9,997 nt of DNA from Acidobacteriota bacterium (lineage in GTDB: Bacteria; Acidobacteriota; Terriglobia; Terriglobales; Acidobacteriaceae), in contig JAJZMO010000187.1 of NCBI GenBank assembly GCA_021798235.1, forward strand, positions 1 to 9,997. Reading direction: 5' to 3'. Shown here piece by piece: positions 1 through 7,077 of the stretch. The notes beneath the pieces are model-generated. The model saw only the letters and a list, made by a program, of their open reading frames with translations. It had not been told where the DNA came from and did no database searches. A program made the translations under genes and the position numbers. Each line of letters starts with the position of its first letter. The stretch's first letter is position 1.

Positions 1-1379
1 TGAATGCGGACCAGGCAGCGCTGAACGTGACCGCCAACAATACGGCCAATGCCAGCACTCCGGGCTATACGCGCCAGGTGGCCGTCTTTCAGGCCAACGA
101 TCCAGTCACCATCAACGGCATCAGTTATGGCCAAGGCGTGCAGATGGTGGCCGCTCAGTCGCAGCGCAATCTCATCCTGAACGCCAATCTGGACCAGCAG
201 CAGCAACAACAACAGGCCACGCAGGCCCAGTACACGGCCATGCAGCAGGTGCAGGACATCTTCAATCAGGTCACGACGAGCACCTCTGGCCCATCCCCGG
301 GTAGCTTGGGCGATCTGGTCACCAATTTTTTCAACTCGGTCAACCAACTGGAAACCAGCCCCACCAGCACCGCGCTGCGCCAAGGCGTCTTGAGCGCGGC
401 CAGCACACTCGCCGGCCAATTCAACAGTTCGGCTGCACAACTTTCCTCGTTGACCAACGGTATCAACCAACAGGTAATTGGCGTCGTCAATCAGATCAAC
501 CCGCTGCTGAACTCGATCGCGCAACTGAACCAGCAGATCAGCACGGCCAGCCCCACCGCCGATGCCGGGCAGCTTGAAAATCAGCGACAATACGATCTGC
601 AACAGCTTTCGCAATACATCGGCATCAACACCATCAAGACGGAAAACAACGGCCTCACCATTACCACCACCAGCGGTGCTTTGTTGGTCTCTGAGGGAAA
701 ATCTTTCGCCCTGACCACGGGCAACGTTAGCGGCAACGTGCATGTCTTCGCCACCGCCTCGGGCAGTTCTGGCGACATCACCGCAGCGCAAGCCAGCGGC
801 GGCGGCCAACTGGCCGGCCTGCTCACCACGCGCGATCAAAATATTCCCGCCGTGCAAAATTCCATCGACACCATGGCCTACGATCTGGCCACGCAGGTCA
901 ACGCGGTCCAGGCGGCTGGCGTCGATCTCAATGGTGCCGTCGGCACGCCGCTCTTCAATATTCCCGGCACGGTCACCGGCTCCGCAGCGGGCATTTCGGT
1001 CGCCATCACCGATCCATCGAAGATTGCTGCGGCAGCCACGGGCACAGGCCCCGGCGACAACTCCAATGCAGTCGCCATGGCCAATCTTGCGAATCAATCC
1101 ATCGTGAGCGGCCAGACAGCCACGGATTTTTATGCTTCTTTTATCTCCGATCTTGGCAGCCAGGTTTCCGGTTTGAACACATTGAACACGGCGCAGCAGG
1201 CCTCGTTGACGCAATTGCAGAACCAGCAGAGCGCGCTTTCCAGCGTCTCTCTAAATGAAGAGGCAGCCAATCTGCAAACCTACGAGCAGGCCTATCAATC
1301 GGCGGCGCAGTTTTACAGTGTTTTACAGACGGTTGTCATCAGCGCATTGAATCTGGGAATGCAGACACCCGTCGGATAG
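1..1379 (+). CDS. flgK: Flagellar hook-associated protein 1 FlgK (5' partial)
   Basis: FlgK forms the first junction layer between the flagellar hook and filament and is exported by the flagellar type III system. The window opens inside the gene: the frame is open from base 3 and there is no start codon in view. About 458 residues are visible, and probably only the first 15 or so are missing. The N-terminus shows the classic rod/hook/filament helix signature ALNVTANNTANASTPGYTRQ. The C-terminus has the matching FlgK signature SLNEEAANLQTYEQAYQSAA (about nucleotides 1248-1307). The middle is Ala/Gln/Ser/Thr-rich and carries a run of seven glutamines (nucleotides 195-215) where FlgK normally has a coiled helix. 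flgL follows after 47 bases on the same strand, the usual FlgK-FlgL order. A GTG at 27 is in frame but lies inside the conserved motif, so it is not the true start. Identification is very secure. Confidence 0.95.
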   Translation, partial: NADQAALNVTANNTANASTPGYTRQVAVFQANDPVTINGISYGQGVQMVAAQSQRNLILNANLDQQQQQQQATQAQYTAMQQVQDIFNQVTTSTSGPSPGSLGDLVTNFFNSVNQLETSPTSTALRQGVLSAASTLAGQFNSSAAQLSSLTNGINQQVIGVVNQINPLLNSIAQLNQQISTASPTADAGQLENQRQYDLQQLSQYIGINTIKTENNGLTITTTSGALLVSEGKSFALTTGNVSGNVHVFATASGSSGDITAAQASGGGQLAGLLTTRDQNIPAVQNSIDTMAYDLATQVNAVQAAGVDLNGAVGTPLFNIPGTVTGSAAGISVAITDPSKIAAAATGTGPGDNSNAVAMANLANQSIVSGQTATDFYASFISDLGSQVSGLNTLNTAQQASLTQLQNQQSALSSVSLNEEAANLQTYEQAYQSAAQFYSVLQTVVISALNLGMQTPVG

Positions 1380-1426
1380 GAATGAATTTTTAGAACGAAG
1401 ATTTCGACAAAGGATGCAAAGCGGTT

Positions 1427-2326
1427 ATGCGAATCAATCCCGACTTCGTGCAAGGCTTGGTCTCTGCGGTCAATCAAACCCAGGCCAATGAGCAGAAGTA
1501 TACCAACGAAATCTCCACGGGCGTGTCCGTCAATAGCCTCTCGGACAATCCCGCCGCCGCCTCACAAGATTTTTTGCTACGCACGGAGATCAACGCCAAC
1601 GATAGTTTTATCCAGAGCGCCAGCACACTGACCAGCCAGATGCAGGTGGCCGATACGGCGCTGGGCAGCGTGGTATCGCAGGTGACCTCGGCCATCACAC
1701 TGGCCACAGAGGGAGCGAACGGAACGCTGAACGCCTCCAACCTGCAATCGATCGCCAACCAGCTTTCTGGCATTCGGGATGAGGTGGTTTCACTGGCCAA
1801 CAGCAGTTATCAGGGGCAGTATTTATTTGCGGGCAGCCAAACGACGACGCAGCCATTTAGCCTGGGCGCGGGTACGCCGCCTGCGGTGATCTACAGCGGC
1901 GACAGTGCGCTTTCCTACACCATGACGCCTAACGGGCAGCAGATTCAGATGAATCTGCCGGGCAACTCCGTCTTTGGTTCCGGCAGCACAGGCGTGATTG
2001 CAGCAATAAACAATCTGATTAACGATTTCAATACAGGCGCATCTTCTGCGACCGTTTCGAAAGACATCGCCGGCTTAACTTCCGGCATGAACACTGTGAC
2101 CCAGCAGCGCGTGATTCTCGACAATAGCCTGAACCGCCTGCAGGCCAGCAGCACCTATGCGCAAAGCGAAACCACGCAATTGCAGGCCGCGCAGAACGCC
2201 GTGATCCAGTCCAACCCAACCCAATTGGCCACGCTGCTCAGCCAGACGCAGACGCAGAACACGTCACTGATCGATATGATCGCCAGTCTGGATGCGATGC
2301 CCACGCTCTTTAGCCGCTTAAATTGA
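1427..2326 (+). CDS. flgL: Flagellar hook-associated protein 3 FlgL
   Basis: FlgL is the second hook-filament junction protein, stacked on FlgK and secreted through the flagellum. The protein has 299 residues, normal for FlgL. Its N-terminal flagellin-like helix contains NEISTGVSVNSLSDNPAAAS (the family's S-x-G-x-x-x-x-x-x-SDNPxxA motif, about residues 25-46). Next comes the helix with QMQVADTALGSV, then SYQGQYLFAGSQTTTQPF (about residues 126-144), the FlgL-typical F-x-G-x-x-T-x-x-P-F turn. A C-terminal coiled helix with LDNSLNRLQ and QTQNTSLIDMIASL closes the molecule. The ATG at 1427 is preceded by AAAGGA at 1409-1414, a usable ribosome site although the spacing of 12 bases is long. An ATG at 1414 is out of frame. 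It probably shares a transcript with flgK, since no terminator is visible in the 47-base gap. No csrA or fliW follows: the gene ends 4 bases before a convergent gene. Confidence 0.93.
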   Translation: MRINPDFVQGLVSAVNQTQANEQKYTNEISTGVSVNSLSDNPAAASQDFLLRTEINANDSFIQSASTLTSQMQVADTALGSVVSQVTSAITLATEGANGTLNASNLQSIANQLSGIRDEVVSLANSSYQGQYLFAGSQTTTQPFSLGAGTPPAVIYSGDSALSYTMTPNGQQIQMNLPGNSVFGSGSTGVIAAINNLINDFNTGASSATVSKDIAGLTSGMNTVTQQRVILDNSLNRLQASSTYAQSETTQLQAAQNAVIQSNPTQLATLLSQTQTQNTSLIDMIASLDAMPTLFSRLN

Positions 2327-2330
2327 TCGG

Positions 2331-4262
2331 CTACCGCGTCAATGGACGGTCCGTAAGCAGTACCTTGTCTGACAGTTCTTGCAACTGCGTATATCGCCCA
2401 TGCAAGAGCGACTCCACATGCTCGCGGTCATCGCCGCCTACAAAGAGAAATTTGCGCGGCCCTGTGCCCCACATCGTCAGCAGTTGCGCATCCGTCAAAA
2501 AAATCTTCGGAGCATCGGGATAGCACGATCCCCACAGCATCGACGTGCTGCGGCCTTCCACCAGATACGCAGGCCGTTGCGTGTAAAAGATCACCGATGA
2601 ACCATACGACTGATCGCCATAGAGCATCAGCACATCCTGCGGCCCGGCCAGCCGGTTGACGGTCTCCGCGATGGCGCGGGAAGACATCATGGGAGCAAAG
2701 CGAGCAAAGGCGATGTGCGCAGCCACCAAAAACAAGGTGGCCGTCAACGCTGTCGACAGCGTGGCCGCAAGATGCGCACGCCGAGCGCGCAACCACCACG
2801 CTAGCGCTGGCCCCAGCAGTAGCGCCAACGCCGCCAGCGCCGCGGGCAGCCGCAACGCGGCAAAGGATGGTCCGGTCAGATCAAAAAAGTGCGACATCGA
2901 CAGCGAATAACCGCCCACATCCCGATGCGCCAGCACGGAGCCAATATCCGCCACGAACGGCAGATGCCGCGACGACCACAATCCGTAGCCAAGCGCTAGG
3001 GCTGCCACCACTCCCACCACGGCAAAGAGTGCGTGTGCGATGAGCAGCCAGAGGCGATTGCCCAACGCGCTGCTCTCCGCGCCTGGCGCATCCGCTTCTT
3101 CCATGTCGGCCAGTGCGATGGCCGTCAGCGCCAGCAGTGGAAAATACGCCGGATAGGTGTAGTACTCCTGATTGGTGGAAAAAGAAAAGAAGAGCAGAAT
3201 AAAGCCGCCGTAAAGCGCGAGCAGCAATTTCGTTTTTCCAGAAAAACTTTTCGGCGCCAACCGTTCGCGCAATGAAGGTGATGCTGCATTCGCGCTTGCT
3301 TCGCGTTGCGTGCGCCACCACCGGCGGATGGCCGCTGGCCAATACAGACTCCACGGGAAGAGCCAGACCAGATGCGAAAACCAGAAGACCGCGCCCGGCT
3401 GTTTGTTGTAGTCATGCGGGTAACGCTTGCCTAAAAAGCGCAGCACATGTTCGTTGATGAAGTAGAAGTAAAAAAATCCATGCACGTTGCCGGGCGTGGG
3501 AATGTTGCCTACAGGATGTCCCTGGTCAGGATTGTGCAGTCCGGCCAGAATGTGCCAGGGCGCTGCGATCAGCAGAAAGAGCAGCGTGCAGCGCAGCCAG
3601 GGAAATTCACGCCAGCGGCGATACTCGCCCGTCAGCAGCAAATAGGGAATCGCCGCGCCGAGAAAAAAAACAGGAGCAATTAATCCCTTGGCCAGCATGG
3701 CCAGCGCCAACATGGCCGCGGCTGCATAAAAGCGATGTGGCTTTCGGTCTTCCAGTCCAGTTAAAAACCAATACAGCGCCAGAGCGATCAGCAGCGTCAG
3801 AATCGACTCAGGTATAAACCAGCGCGTAAAGAGAAAGACTCCGATGGAAGTTAAAAACGCCAGCGCCGCGTAAAAGGCGGCACGTTCACCGGATGCGCGG
3901 CGCGTCCAAAAAAATGCCAGCATGGCGCAGCCCAACACGGCCAGCGTCTGCGGCAAGTGCGTGGCGAATACATTGAAGCCGAAGATGCGGTAATCCGCCG
4001 CCGCCAGCCAATACGGCAGCGGAGGCTTTTCCAAATAGCGGATGCCATCCACTTTCAGCGTGACCAGATCCCCGCTGATCGCCATGTGTTGCGCCGCTTG
4101 CGCGTGCGTGGCGTCGGCATCATCGAGCAACGGTGGCGAAAAGAGCGCGGCAAAATAGACAGCCAAAAAAATCAGGCCGAGTACGGTCCACTCCGCTGTG
4201 CGCGAAAGGGGAAACTTGGCAGAAGCCGGTGCGGCAGAGGAAGCATTGGATGTTGGCGACAT
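2331..4262 (-). CDS. ArnT/PMT-like membrane glycosyltransferase (GT-C fold)
   Basis: Integral membrane glycosyltransferase of the dolichyl-phosphate-mannose mannosyltransferase/ArnT superfamily. Such enzymes move a sugar from a polyprenyl-phosphate carrier to lipid A, another envelope lipid or a protein on the outer face of the inner membrane. The 643-residue protein starts with a short cytoplasmic tail and a first membrane helix (about residues 25-42). The first periplasmic loop carries the acidic motif LLDDADATHAQAA (D47, D48, D50), where ArnT has DETRYAE. It is followed by SGDLVT, DGIRYLEKPPLPYWL (about residues 72-86), and later FINEHVLRFLG, all ArnT-like. Roughly a dozen hydrophobic helices follow, then a soluble C-terminal domain. 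The ATG at 4262 was chosen because further upstream the open frame runs antisense across the start of ppx. The upstream ribosome site is weak. The sugar and acceptor cannot be told from sequence. Its 3' end converges on flgL, but that does not show a flagellar role. Confidence 0.85.
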   Translation of the reverse strand: MSPTSNASSAAPASAKFPLSRTAEWTVLGLIFLAVYFAALFSPPLLDDADATHAQAAQHMAISGDLVTLKVDGIRYLEKPPLPYWLAAADYRIFGFNVFATHLPQTLAVLGCAMLAFFWTRRASGERAAFYAALAFLTSIGVFLFTRWFIPESILTLLIALALYWFLTGLEDRKPHRFYAAAAMLALAMLAKGLIAPVFFLGAAIPYLLLTGEYRRWREFPWLRCTLLFLLIAAPWHILAGLHNPDQGHPVGNIPTPGNVHGFFYFYFINEHVLRFLGKRYPHDYNKQPGAVFWFSHLVWLFPWSLYWPAAIRRWWRTQREASANAASPSLRERLAPKSFSGKTKLLLALYGGFILLFFSFSTNQEYYTYPAYFPLLALTAIALADMEEADAPGAESSALGNRLWLLIAHALFAVVGVVAALALGYGLWSSRHLPFVADIGSVLAHRDVGGYSLSMSHFFDLTGPSFAALRLPAALAALALLLGPALAWWLRARRAHLAATLSTALTATLFLVAAHIAFARFAPMMSSRAIAETVNRLAGPQDVLMLYGDQSYGSSVIFYTQRPAYLVEGRSTSMLWGSCYPDAPKIFLTDAQLLTMWGTGPRKFLFVGGDDREHVESLLHGRYTQLQELSDKVLLTDRPLTR

Positions 4263-4282
4263 AGAAAAATTCAAGTGATTCC

Positions 4283-4291
4283 AGCATAGCA
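4283..4291 (-). promoter_or_regulatory. Possible extended -10 element for the glycosyltransferase
   Basis: Read on the minus strand, this stretch is TGCTATGCT. It fits an extended -10 (TG-n-TATnnT) about 20 bases upstream of the ATG at 4262. A weak -35-like TTGCGA lies further upstream with a spacing of about 20, longer than ideal. The resulting leader would be only about 14 bases. This is a motif match only. Confidence 0.25.
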
Positions 4292-4307
4292 GCCGATGGG
4301 ATCGCCG

Positions 4308-4331
4308 TTCGCAACGAAAAAATTCGCAACG
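4308..4331. repeat. 9-base direct repeat TTCGCAACG, 15-base period
   Basis: Two exact copies of TTCGCAACG lie at 4308-4316 and 4323-4331, separated by CAAAAAA-type A-rich sequence, in the 129-base region between the divergent glycosyltransferase and ppx genes. Spaced direct repeats in a divergent promoter region can be a regulator binding site, but the 15-base period does not match the 11-base period of a Pho box. It may be chance. The rest of 4263-4391 shows no further structure that I can support. Confidence 0.3.
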
Positions 4332-4391
4332 CCAGCCAGCGGCCCGTATGCGATGCCAGTCTGCACGGGGTAGCATGGTAGCGGGAAAAGA

Positions 4392-5912
4392 ATGACCACC
4401 TACGCTGCAATCGACATTGGCTCGAATTCCTGTCGGCTCAAGATCGCCGGAGTCCACAAGCATAAGCTGCGCACACTGCATGAAGACCGCGAAGTAACGC
4501 GCCTGGGCGAAAGTGTTTTTGAAACCGGCATCGTTTCGCCCGAGGCGATGGCCAACACCATCCGCGCACTGAGGCGTTTCCATAAAGCTGTGCAGGCACA
4601 CGCCGTGGATCGCATCCGCGTGGTAGCCACCAGCGCGATGCGCGACGCGCGCAACCAGGGCGCTTTCGTCTCCTGGGTACGCTCTGCAACTGGATGGAAG
4701 GTGGAAATCATTTCTGGCTTGGAAGAAGGTCGTCTGATTCAGCTTGGCGTCACCGCCAATGAAACCGGCGCGCGCGGCAAATGTCTGCTGGTCGACCTCG
4801 GCGGCGGAAGCTGCGAGATCACGCACTCCGACCACGGCCACATCCATGAGATGGTCAGCTTGCCGCTGGGCGCTGTGCGTTTGACACGGGAATTTCTGCG
4901 GCACGATCCTCCGCTGCCCGAGGAAGTGGCGCGCATGCAGCAATTCATTCAGCGCGAACTGCGCCGTGGTGAGCGCAAACTAGGTAGCCACGGCCTGCGT
5001 ACGGTATATGCAACTTCAGGCACGGCCGCCGCGCTGTTCGCTGCTCTTAGCGCAAAAAAGAAAATCGCTTCAACCAGCATGGCCCCGGCCAGCGGCGTGC
5101 GCACCTTGGCGGACAAGCTGACGCGCATGGCCGATCTGCAACGGGCCAGCGTGCCGGGTATTGGCCCGCGCCGGTCCGAGATCATCATCGCTGGTGCGCA
5201 GGTCTACGCTGCGTTGTTGGAGCGGCTGCATCTGCCCGGCTTCCGTTACTCCCCCATGGGTCTGCGTGATGGCATGCTTGCGTTGATGCTGGCCGAAAGC
5301 GAGGAGCGTACCACGGCCCACCAGCGTTTTGAGCAGGAGCGTTGGGCCAGCGTGTTGGAGCTTTGCAAGCACTACGGCGTCGACGCCAAACGCGCCGAGC
5401 CGGTGCGCGCCACCGCTGCGCAGTTCTTTGACGATTTGCAGCGTGTTCACGCACTGCCCAAGGCCTATCGCACTTGGCTGGAGGCGGCGGCGATGATGTA
5501 CGAGACCGGAAAATTTATGAACTACCAAGGTCACCACCGGCACACGCAATACATCATCGCCAACTCGGAACTCTACGGCTTTACGCCGGAGCAGCGCGCC
5601 ATCACCGCAGCCATCGCCCGCTATCTCGGCAAGTCCCGGCCCAATCCCAATGACCGCGAGCTGCGCGCTGTTCCCGTGCAGGAGCATCTCCATGTGCAAC
5701 GTGCGGTGGTTTTGCTGCGGCTGGCCACGGCCCTGCATCAGGATCGCGCCAGTGATGTGCAAAGTTTTCGCATTCGCGTCCAGCCCAAACAGGTGCGCGT
5801 GCGCATCACGCCGGGTCGCACCGGAGCGGAACTGGAATTCTGGTCGTTGCGAAAAGAAGCGGCTTACTTCCGCGAGGTCTTCGGGCGCGAGCTGGCTGTG
5901 GAGCTGGCCTGA
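4392..5912 (+). CDS. ppx: Ppx/GppA family exopolyphosphatase
   Basis: Releases terminal phosphate from inorganic polyphosphate and may also hydrolyse pppGpp. It is cytoplasmic and has 506 residues, typical of the long form with an added HD-like domain. The actin-like ASKHA fold is clear. The phosphate-1 loop AAIDIGSNSCRLKI spans about residues 5-18. The catalytic glutamate region is ISGLEEGRLI (about 107-116, with E112 the likely match of E. coli Ppx Glu121). The phosphate-2 loop LLVDLGGGSCEI spans about 132-143, followed by YATSGTAAAL (206-215) and RRSEIIIAGA (260-269). The C-terminal part (from about 310) resembles the HD-type domain, with HHRHTQYIIANSELYGF at 381-397. The usual HD/HE histidine is replaced by tyrosine (MYETG at 369-373). 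The ATG at 4392 follows GGGAAAAGA and is the only sensible start. Separate Ppx and GppA activities cannot be told apart by eye. The 3' end overlaps sixA tail to tail by 49 bases. Confidence 0.9.
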   Translation: MTTYAAIDIGSNSCRLKIAGVHKHKLRTLHEDREVTRLGESVFETGIVSPEAMANTIRALRRFHKAVQAHAVDRIRVVATSAMRDARNQGAFVSWVRSATGWKVEIISGLEEGRLIQLGVTANETGARGKCLLVDLGGGSCEITHSDHGHIHEMVSLPLGAVRLTREFLRHDPPLPEEVARMQQFIQRELRRGERKLGSHGLRTVYATSGTAAALFAALSAKKKIASTSMAPASGVRTLADKLTRMADLQRASVPGIGPRRSEIIIAGAQVYAALLERLHLPGFRYSPMGLRDGMLALMLAESEERTTAHQRFEQERWASVLELCKHYGVDAKRAEPVRATAAQFFDDLQRVHALPKAYRTWLEAAAMMYETGKFMNYQGHHRHTQYIIANSELYGFTPEQRAITAAIARYLGKSRPNPNDRELRAVPVQEHLHVQRAVVLLRLATALHQDRASDVQSFRIRVQPKQVRVRITPGRTGAELEFWSLRKEAAYFREVFGRELAVELA

Positions 5913-6394
5913 ATCATTCGCACCAGCTTGGGGTCAAAGAGCCATTGCAGACGCCCGGAGCGTCGGCTCATATCCAGCTTGGCGATGGCGCCTTTGCGCA
6001 GGCGAATTGGATCCACCTGCGCTGAAGAGCAGAGCAGCGCGCGCAGGTTCTGCGTCAGGCTGGGATTGTGGCCAACGAATAAAACATTTTCCAGTGAAGA
6101 GAACTCTTCCACCAGCTTGAGAAAATCCTTGGCGCTGCCAGAGGGCAACAGTGCGGGCCGGATCGCGATCTGCTGCTCATAGCCAATTTCTGTGCCCACC
6201 AGCGATGCGGTTTGCAACGCGCGTTTCAGCGGGCTGGAAACAACGCAGTCCACCTGCACCTTCAACGTGTTCAATACACCGCCCAGCAGCAGGCAGTGCG
6301 CCTTGCCTTCCTTGTCCAGCGGGCGCTTCAGGTCGAGTTGTGAATTCAGCAGGCGCTTGCCCGCGCTGGCATGGCGGAGAAGATACAGATTCAT
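5864..6394 (-). CDS. sixA: SixA-type phosphohistidine phosphatase (histidine phosphatase superfamily)
   Basis: Small cytoplasmic phosphatase of the histidine phosphatase (phosphoglycerate mutase-like) superfamily. E. coli SixA removes phosphate from phosphohistidine proteins. The 176-residue product has all core residues: LLRHASAG at 5-12 (nucleophile H8, RHA instead of the commoner RHG), RPLDKEGK at 24-31, SSPLKRALQTA at 53-63 (phosphate-binding R58), E69, and VGHNPSL at 107-113 (second catalytic histidine H109). This short form, lacking the large insert of cofactor-dependent mutases, is typical of SixA. The ATG at 6394 has no good ribosome site. It lies 23 bases after the methyltransferase stop, so the gene probably depends on the upstream operon. 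The last 15 or so residues, a Ser/Lys/Arg-rich tail (ASSTASSRPKTSRK), are encoded antisense to the ppx 3' end. The natural substrate is unknown. Polyphosphate metabolism is suggested only by the neighbours. Confidence 0.85.
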   Translation of the reverse strand: MNLYLLRHASAGKRLLNSQLDLKRPLDKEGKAHCLLLGGVLNTLKVQVDCVVSSPLKRALQTASLVGTEIGYEQQIAIRPALLPSGSAKDFLKLVEEFSSLENVLFVGHNPSLTQNLRALLCSSAQVDPIRLRKGAIAKLDMSRRSGRLQWLFDPKLVRMIQASSTASSRPKTSRK

Positions 6395-6417
6395 AAGTGC
6401 TAGCGTTCATTGTAGGG

Positions 6418-7077
6418 TCAGCACCGCTGCAAACGCCAGACCTCCGCTGTGAGCAGGCCGCCCAGCAGTGGCTGCCGCGCCTCCAGCATCCAACCGCACC
6501 GGCGCATGGCTGCGGCATAGTCAGGAATTTGGCGCACGCCGAGTTGCGTCATCCATCCGAAGGCGCGATAGAGCCAGGCCACCACAACGCACGCAGGCAG
6601 GCGCATCCAGCCGCGTTGTGGAATGGAAAACTCCGAAACAATCCAAATCACATCCTGTGCCAGCGCTGGCTGCATTCGTTCAATCAACGCGCTGGCCTCC
6701 GCGTCGCTCAGGCAATCCAGAAAAAAATGGGAAACGATCAGATCATAGCCCCGTGGCTCGGGCGTGTAGGTGCGCAGATCGCAGTGCAAGGTGCGCAGAC
6801 GCGCCGATGGTTGTGGTCCCAGCGCATCCACGCGCTCGCGCAAGGCTTGCAACATGCGTGGGCTGGCGTCGGCTGCGTCAATCTCAACCGTGGAATTTTG
6901 CTGCATCAGCCGCTGCGTAAATCGTCCATCGCCATCGCCCAGCACCAGCGCCCGGCGTGCATTCGCGCAGCGCTCCAAAAAGAAAAACCGGCAGCGCTCC
7001 AACCCTTTGCCAAAGGAAAAATATTCCATCCAGCGGTAGACCTTGGCGAGCCGGTCAAAGTTGGCGGGCGCATTCAT
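6418..7077 (-). CDS. Class I SAM-dependent methyltransferase
   Basis: Predicted methyltransferase of 219 residues with a Rossmann-like fold. The nucleotide-binding motif I is ALVLGDGDGRFTQRL (about residues 42-56). Motif II is VEIDAADASPRML (about 64-76), a later strand contains LHCDL, and the post-motif region is YDLIVSHFFLDCLSDAE (about 108-124). The N-terminus NFDRLAKVYRWMEYFSFGKG resembles the FDxxAxxYRWxE entry helix of methyltransferases acting on lipids or quinones. The substrate cannot be deduced. The ATG at 7077 overlaps the stop of the upstream membrane-protein gene as ATGA (7074-7077), indicating translational coupling. A longer open frame to 7308 exists but would overlap the membrane-protein gene by more than 200 bases and begins with Arg/Ala-rich sequence unlike the family, so I rejected it. 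There is no clear Shine-Dalgarno, consistent with coupling. Confidence 0.82.
   Translation of the reverse strand: MNAPANFDRLAKVYRWMEYFSFGKGLERCRFFFLERCANARRALVLGDGDGRFTQRLMQQNSTVEIDAADASPRMLQALRERVDALGPQPSARLRTLHCDLRTYTPEPRGYDLIVSHFFLDCLSDAEASALIERMQPALAQDVIWIVSEFSIPQRGWMRLPACVVVAWLYRAFGWMTQLGVRQIPDYAAAMRRCGWMLEARQPLLGGLLTAEVWRLQRC

Noticed and set aside
195..215. CAG/CAA repeats considered as a CRISPR or satellite repeat
   Set aside because: It is a single in-frame polyglutamine tract with no spacers and no repeat unit longer than three bases.
4308..4331. Direct repeat considered as a PhoB box
   Set aside because: The sequence and 15-base period do not fit the 11-base CTGTCAT-type repeats of a Pho box.
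4263..4943. N-terminal extension of the glycosyltransferase frame
   Set aside because: The extension runs antisense through the start of ppx, has no transferase-like features, and the family's usual N-terminus begins at the ATG at 4262.
5070..5762. Minus-strand open frame of 230 codons inside ppx
   Set aside because: It is antisense to a well-supported enzyme gene and shows no recognisable motif or ribosome site.
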